64,000 nt of DNA from Streptomyces sp. C10-9-1. Lineage in GTDB: Bacteria; Actinomycetota; Actinomycetes; Streptomycetales; Streptomycetaceae. Positions 61,078 to 64,000 of the stretch are shown piece after piece. The notes under the pieces are model-generated. The model saw nothing but the letters and a program-made list of their open reading frames with translations. It was not told the origin of the DNA and searched no databases. Every line of letters begins with the position of its first letter. The first letter of the stretch is position 1. The stretch is taken from the NCBI RefSeq assembly GCF_024497955.1, contig NZ_JANHKP010000005.1, forward strand, positions 1-64,000. Reading direction: 5' to 3'. A program made the translations under genes and the position numbers.

Positions 61078-62742
61078 TCAGCCCAGGGTCGTCGCCACGC
61101 CCCTGAGCAGCAGCCCGCAGCCGAGCGCGAGCACCACGGCGGCGGAGGCGAGGGGAGCCGCTCGGCGGGCGAGCGCGAAGAGCCGCCCGTGCGGTCGCCG
61201 CATCAGCCTGCGGGTCGTGGTGTCGCGCAGGCGCACCACCGCGAAGCCCGCGGCCGCGAGGGTGAGCGCGAGACCCGCCCCGTAGGCGAGGACCAGCAGG
61301 AAGCCGAACCATGCCTGCCCGAGGGCCGCCGCGCCGACCAGGACGACGACGGCCGAGGGACTCGGCACCAGCCCTCCCGCGAGGCCCATGAGGACCACTC
61401 CGCGCAGACCGGGGGCGGGAGGGAGGTGGGAGTGCACGTGGGGGTGGGAGTGGCCGTGGGCGTGGTCCGTCGGCGCGGCGGGGGCGGCGGAGGGGTGCCG
61501 CGTCCCCTCGCCCGCGTGGACGGCTGCGTGGACGGCTGCGGCCGGTACCCGCTCCCCCGCCGGCCCGGTCCGGGCCTCGCCGGGGTGCCGGTCACCGCCC
61601 TCGCCGCCGGGCCCGTGGGGGTGGGCATGCCCGTCGGTGTGGACATGGGGGTGGCCGTGCGCATGGGCATGGCCGGGCGCGTGGCGCCGTCGCCAGGCCC
61701 TGCGGACCAGGAGCGCTCCGGCGAGCGCCACCAGCGCTCCGCTCGCCACCGTCAGCCAGGACACCACCGTGGGCGCGGCGGCCGAGCCGGCCGTGATCAG
61801 CGCCCCCAGCGCGAACACCCCCAGGGTGTGGGTCAGGGTCACCGAGGCCCCGAGCGCAAGGACGTCACGCAGCGAGGACCGGCCTCCGGCCGTCGCGGCC
61901 GCGGCCATCATCGTCTTGCCGTGGCCCGGGGCCAGAGCGTGCAGGGCGCCGAGGCCCAGGGCGACGGCGAGGGCGAACGCGGCGAACCCGAGCGTCAGCT
62001 CGTGCCGGGCGACCAGGCCGGTCAGCGCCTGCGCCCAGCGGTCGGCCCCGCGCGGCAGCACGCTCGCCACCGGGGAGCCGTTTCCCTCGCTGCGACCGTC
62101 GGCGAGCGCGGGGCCACCGGGCCGCACGGTGAACCCCGCCGTCTCCTGCCGCGGCGGGGACGACAGGAGGTCGTCGGGGTAGGCGCGCAGGCGCTGCGAG
62201 ACGGACTCCTGCGGCACGTCCGATGCGTCGAGCGTCATGGCGTCGCCGCGGCCCGTGATCTCACGCCAGCCCGCCGCGGTCGCGGCCCGGGCGGGCCGGT
62301 AGGAGAAGCGGATCTCCTCAGCGCGCGGAATCGGCGCCGTCAGCGTGCAGCTCACGCGCAGGGTCGTCAGCCCGGCCTGGCCCGCCTGCTCCCGGGCCCG
62401 GGCCGCCTCGGCCGTGACCGTGGCGCGGTCGCCCGCGACGACGAGGCGGGCGCCGTGGGCCGCGGCCTCGCACCGGATACGTGCCCACGCCGTCAGCTCG
62501 GATTCCGTCAGCCGGTCGTCGCCGTCGGTGTCGATCCGGGCCCGCTCCTGCGCTGCGGGGATCTCGGCGAGGTCCTCCACGTGGTCCACGCCCAGCCGGC
62601 CGGGTGAGACCACCAGCCCGTCGTACTGGCTCACCGTGAAGTTGCCGAGCGGGTGGGCCTGCGCGGTCTGGGCGGGGAGCAGTGCGAGCACGGCCCCGGC
62701 CAGGAGCGCGCCGACAGCGTTCGCGACGGCGCGCGGCGTCAC
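61078..62742 (-). CDS. NicO/RcnA-type nickel-cobalt (metal) transporter with His-rich loops
   Basis: 554 aa; GTG overlaps the upstream gene's stop (GTGA). Signal peptide to about residue 29 ('TAQAHPLGNFTVSQYDG'). The exported N-terminal domain (30-240) contains an EF-hand-like loop (Asp71, Asp73, Asp75, Glu82 in 'DTDGDDRLTESE'). About six transmembrane helices follow, with NicO signatures 'LHALAPGHGKTMMAAAATAG', 'SVTLTHTLGVFALGAL' and 'GGLVPSPSAVVVLVGAAALG'. Two cytoplasmic His-rich stretches ('HAHAHGHPHVHTDGHAHPHG', 'HAHGHSHPHVHSH') are typical metal-sensing loops. Exports or homeostatically moves Ni/Co; substrate not certain. Confidence 0.9.
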   Translation of the reverse strand: MTPRAVANAVGALLAGAVLALLPAQTAQAHPLGNFTVSQYDGLVVSPGRLGVDHVEDLAEIPAAQERARIDTDGDDRLTESELTAWARIRCEAAAHGARLVVAGDRATVTAEAARAREQAGQAGLTTLRVSCTLTAPIPRAEEIRFSYRPARAATAAGWREITGRGDAMTLDASDVPQESVSQRLRAYPDDLLSSPPRQETAGFTVRPGGPALADGRSEGNGSPVASVLPRGADRWAQALTGLVARHELTLGFAAFALAVALGLGALHALAPGHGKTMMAAAATAGGRSSLRDVLALGASVTLTHTLGVFALGALITAGSAAAPTVVSWLTVASGALVALAGALLVRRAWRRRHAPGHAHAHGHPHVHTDGHAHPHGPGGEGGDRHPGEARTGPAGERVPAAAVHAAVHAGEGTRHPSAAPAAPTDHAHGHSHPHVHSHLPPAPGLRGVVLMGLAGGLVPSPSAVVVLVGAAALGQAWFGFLLVLAYGAGLALTLAAAGFAVVRLRDTTTRRLMRRPHGRLFALARRAAPLASAAVVLALGCGLLLRGVATTLG

Positions 62743-64000
62743 CGGGCGCTCCCCTCGCCCCGCCCCGCGGCCGCCAGGCTCTGGAGCACGGCCCTGGCCT
62801 CGCGGGCCCCGGTGGGCGAGAAGCCCGGGTTCAGTTCCAGCGCGGCGCGCAGATGGCGCTCGGCGCTCTCGTCGTCGCCGAGAGCGTGCTCGATCATGCC
62901 CCGGTGGAAGAGGAACGGTGCATGGCGGTAGCCGGGCGAGGTGGCCGTCGCCTGCCGCGCGTGGCGCAGTGCCTCCTTGTCCCGCCCGTTGGCGTGCAGG
63001 GCCCAGGCGAGCGCGTCGGCGGTGTGGACGGTCCGGCGGCGTTCCCACTCGGCACGTGCCGAGGCCAGTGCCTGGCGGGGGTCGCCGTGGTCGGCGGCGA
63101 CCAGGGCCGCTTCCAGGTCGGTGGAGACACCGCCCGCGGAGGCCAGGCGCAGCCAGGTCCCGGCCAGGGCGTACTGCTGCCGGGCCTCGGTGTGCCGCCC
63201 GGCCGCCTCGTGGAGTTCGCCCAGGGCTGCCAGCCGTTCCGGGAGCGGCTGCCGGCGTACGGCCTCCCCGAGGTCCGCGAGCGCCCGCCGCGTGTCGCCC
63301 TGTGCGGCACGGGTGCGTCCGCGGCCTTCAAGGGCCGGCAGATGCCCGGGATCGGCCCGCAGGGCGTCCTCGAAATGGCCGAGGGCCCGGTCGTACCGGC
63401 CCTGGTCCCAGGCGAGCCAGCCGAGCGCGGTGGCGGCGTACGCCCGCTCCGACGCTCCCGTGGCCGAGTCCTGCACCCGCCTGAGCAGGCGCTCGGCTCC
63501 CGCCGTGTCGCCGCGCAGCTCCAGCAGGTACGCGTACCGGGTGAAGACCGGCAGGCCGGGGCGTCGGCGGTCGGCGAGTCGCACGGCCTGCCACGCCTCC
63601 TCGTAGCGGCCGAGTTCCACGAGGGCGTCGACCCGGCCGGCCAGCGCCTGCTCGCTGTAGGGGTTCACCCGCAGGGCGTGGTCGGCGTGTCCGAGTGCGG
63701 CGGTGAAGTCGTGTCGGGCCGCGGCCAGCAGTGCCCGCCCGGCGAGGGCGGCGTCGTTCCCGGCTGCGGGACGCAGCTCCAGCGACCGGGCGAAGGCCGC
63801 TTCGGCCTTGGGATAGAGGGCCGCGTCGCCGCTGGTCCGCGCCTGTTCGACATAGGCGGTGCCGAGGGCCGCCCAGCCGGTGGCGTCCTTCGGCTGGGCC
63901 TTCAGGTGCTGCTGCAGGGCCGCGGTGCCCCGGGCGAGGTCGTCGGCGGTCGACCGGGAGAGCGGGACGCCGGCGGCGAGCGCGGGGGCGGGCTGCCCGG
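62739..64000 (-). CDS. Tetratricopeptide-repeat protein (5' end outside window)
   Basis: At least 420 residues, open to the window edge, so the start is beyond 64,000; ATG at 63,668 is internal. Repeated TPR helices: 'GWAALGTAYVEQARTSGDAA', 'YEEAWQAVRLADRRRPGLPV', 'GWLAWDQGRYDRALGHFEDA', 'LPALEGRGRTRAAQGDTRRA' and 'IEHALGDDESAERHLRAALE'. No catalytic motif. Stop overlaps the NicO start, so the two proteins are coupled and may form a complex, with the TPR protein perhaps organising the transporter. Exported or cytosolic cannot be decided without the N-terminus. Confidence 0.85.
   Translation of the reverse strand, partial: GQPAPALAAGVPLSRSTADDLARGTAALQQHLKAQPKDATGWAALGTAYVEQARTSGDAALYPKAEAAFARSLELRPAAGNDAALAGRALLAAARHDFTAALGHADHALRVNPYSEQALAGRVDALVELGRYEEAWQAVRLADRRRPGLPVFTRYAYLLELRGDTAGAERLLRRVQDSATGASERAYAATALGWLAWDQGRYDRALGHFEDALRADPGHLPALEGRGRTRAAQGDTRRALADLGEAVRRQPLPERLAALGELHEAAGRHTEARQQYALAGTWLRLASAGGVSTDLEAALVAADHGDPRQALASARAEWERRRTVHTADALAWALHANGRDKEALRHARQATATSPGYRHAPFLFHRGMIEHALGDDESAERHLRAALELNPGFSPTGAREARAVLQSLAAAGRGEGSAR

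Noticed and set aside
61430..61690. Repeated GTGGGGGTGG-like tracts resembling a tandem repeat
   Set aside because: They encode the His-rich loops of the NicO transporter on the minus strand; coding explains the pattern.
1..64000. CRISPR arrays, tRNA and rRNA genes
   Set aside because: I looked for regularly spaced repeats, tRNA cloverleaf arms with CCA-type ends and rRNA conserved stretches, and saw none. A covariance-model scan would settle this.

Overview
The window has very high GC content, many GTG starts, GTGA/ATGA stop-start overlaps and typical actinobacterial gene families. These include a microbial transglutaminase, a SARP regulator, a LanKC synthetase, a MAB_1171c-type membrane protein and an e9imm peptide. 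It is almost certainly a Streptomyces (or close relative) chromosome segment. The transglutaminase matches the Streptomyces mobaraensis type down to the spacing of its catalytic residues. I found no rRNA, tRNA or CRISPR array.

Bases 1 to about 26,450 are an eroded, IS-rich accessory zone. It holds an IS110 element with a structured non-coding 5' end, an orphan zinc-ribbon protein, and a large membrane P-loop NTPase of KAP architecture. Next comes an IS256 transposase cut at its catalytic Glu by an IS5/IS427-like element that carries a DUF4291 passenger gene. Tn3, IS630, IS3 and second IS5-like remnants follow, with broken genes between them (truncated histidine kinase, RNA ligase, EF-Tu-domain-like protein, secreted protein). 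Intact genes here are a peptidoglycan-binding secreted protein, a sortase-substrate-like membrane protein, a beta-carbonic anhydrase, the transglutaminase, a DUF1232 protein, a two-component operon with two exported proteins, and an orphan e9imm immunity gene.

Bases 26,590 to 36,170 hold ordinary Streptomyces genes: a 2H phosphoesterase, an MFS (DHA2) exporter, a class C beta-lactamase-fold hydrolase, a secreted protein, a Tat-exported PhoD phosphatase, and a MAB_1171c/ImmA-like pair.

Bases 36,420 to 49,490 are the most interesting part: two divergent RiPP-like operons. Leftward runs a 52-aa class III lanthipeptide precursor with a C-terminal labionin motif, then LanKC, then an MFS transporter, with a strong hairpin between precursor and synthetase. 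Rightward run a SARP activator, radical SAM/SPASM protein, heme-oxygenase-like putative diiron protein, a 77-aa peptide, a zinc-ribbon/adenylate cyclase/STAND ATPase, a cytosolic subtilase and a GAF protein. Most of the rightward genes are coupled by 4-base overlaps. The rightward operon looks like a little-described peptide-modification system.

Bases 49,600 to 64,000 hold XRE and LysR regulators, an EamA transporter, an F420-reductase-like protein, a TTA-containing siderophore-type acetyltransferase, a secreted lipase, a flavohemoprotein, a tandem universal stress protein, a NicO-type metal exporter with His-rich loops, and a TPR protein running off the window. DosR-like GGGnC-N4-GnCCC palindromes lie upstream of both the flavohemoprotein and the stress protein.
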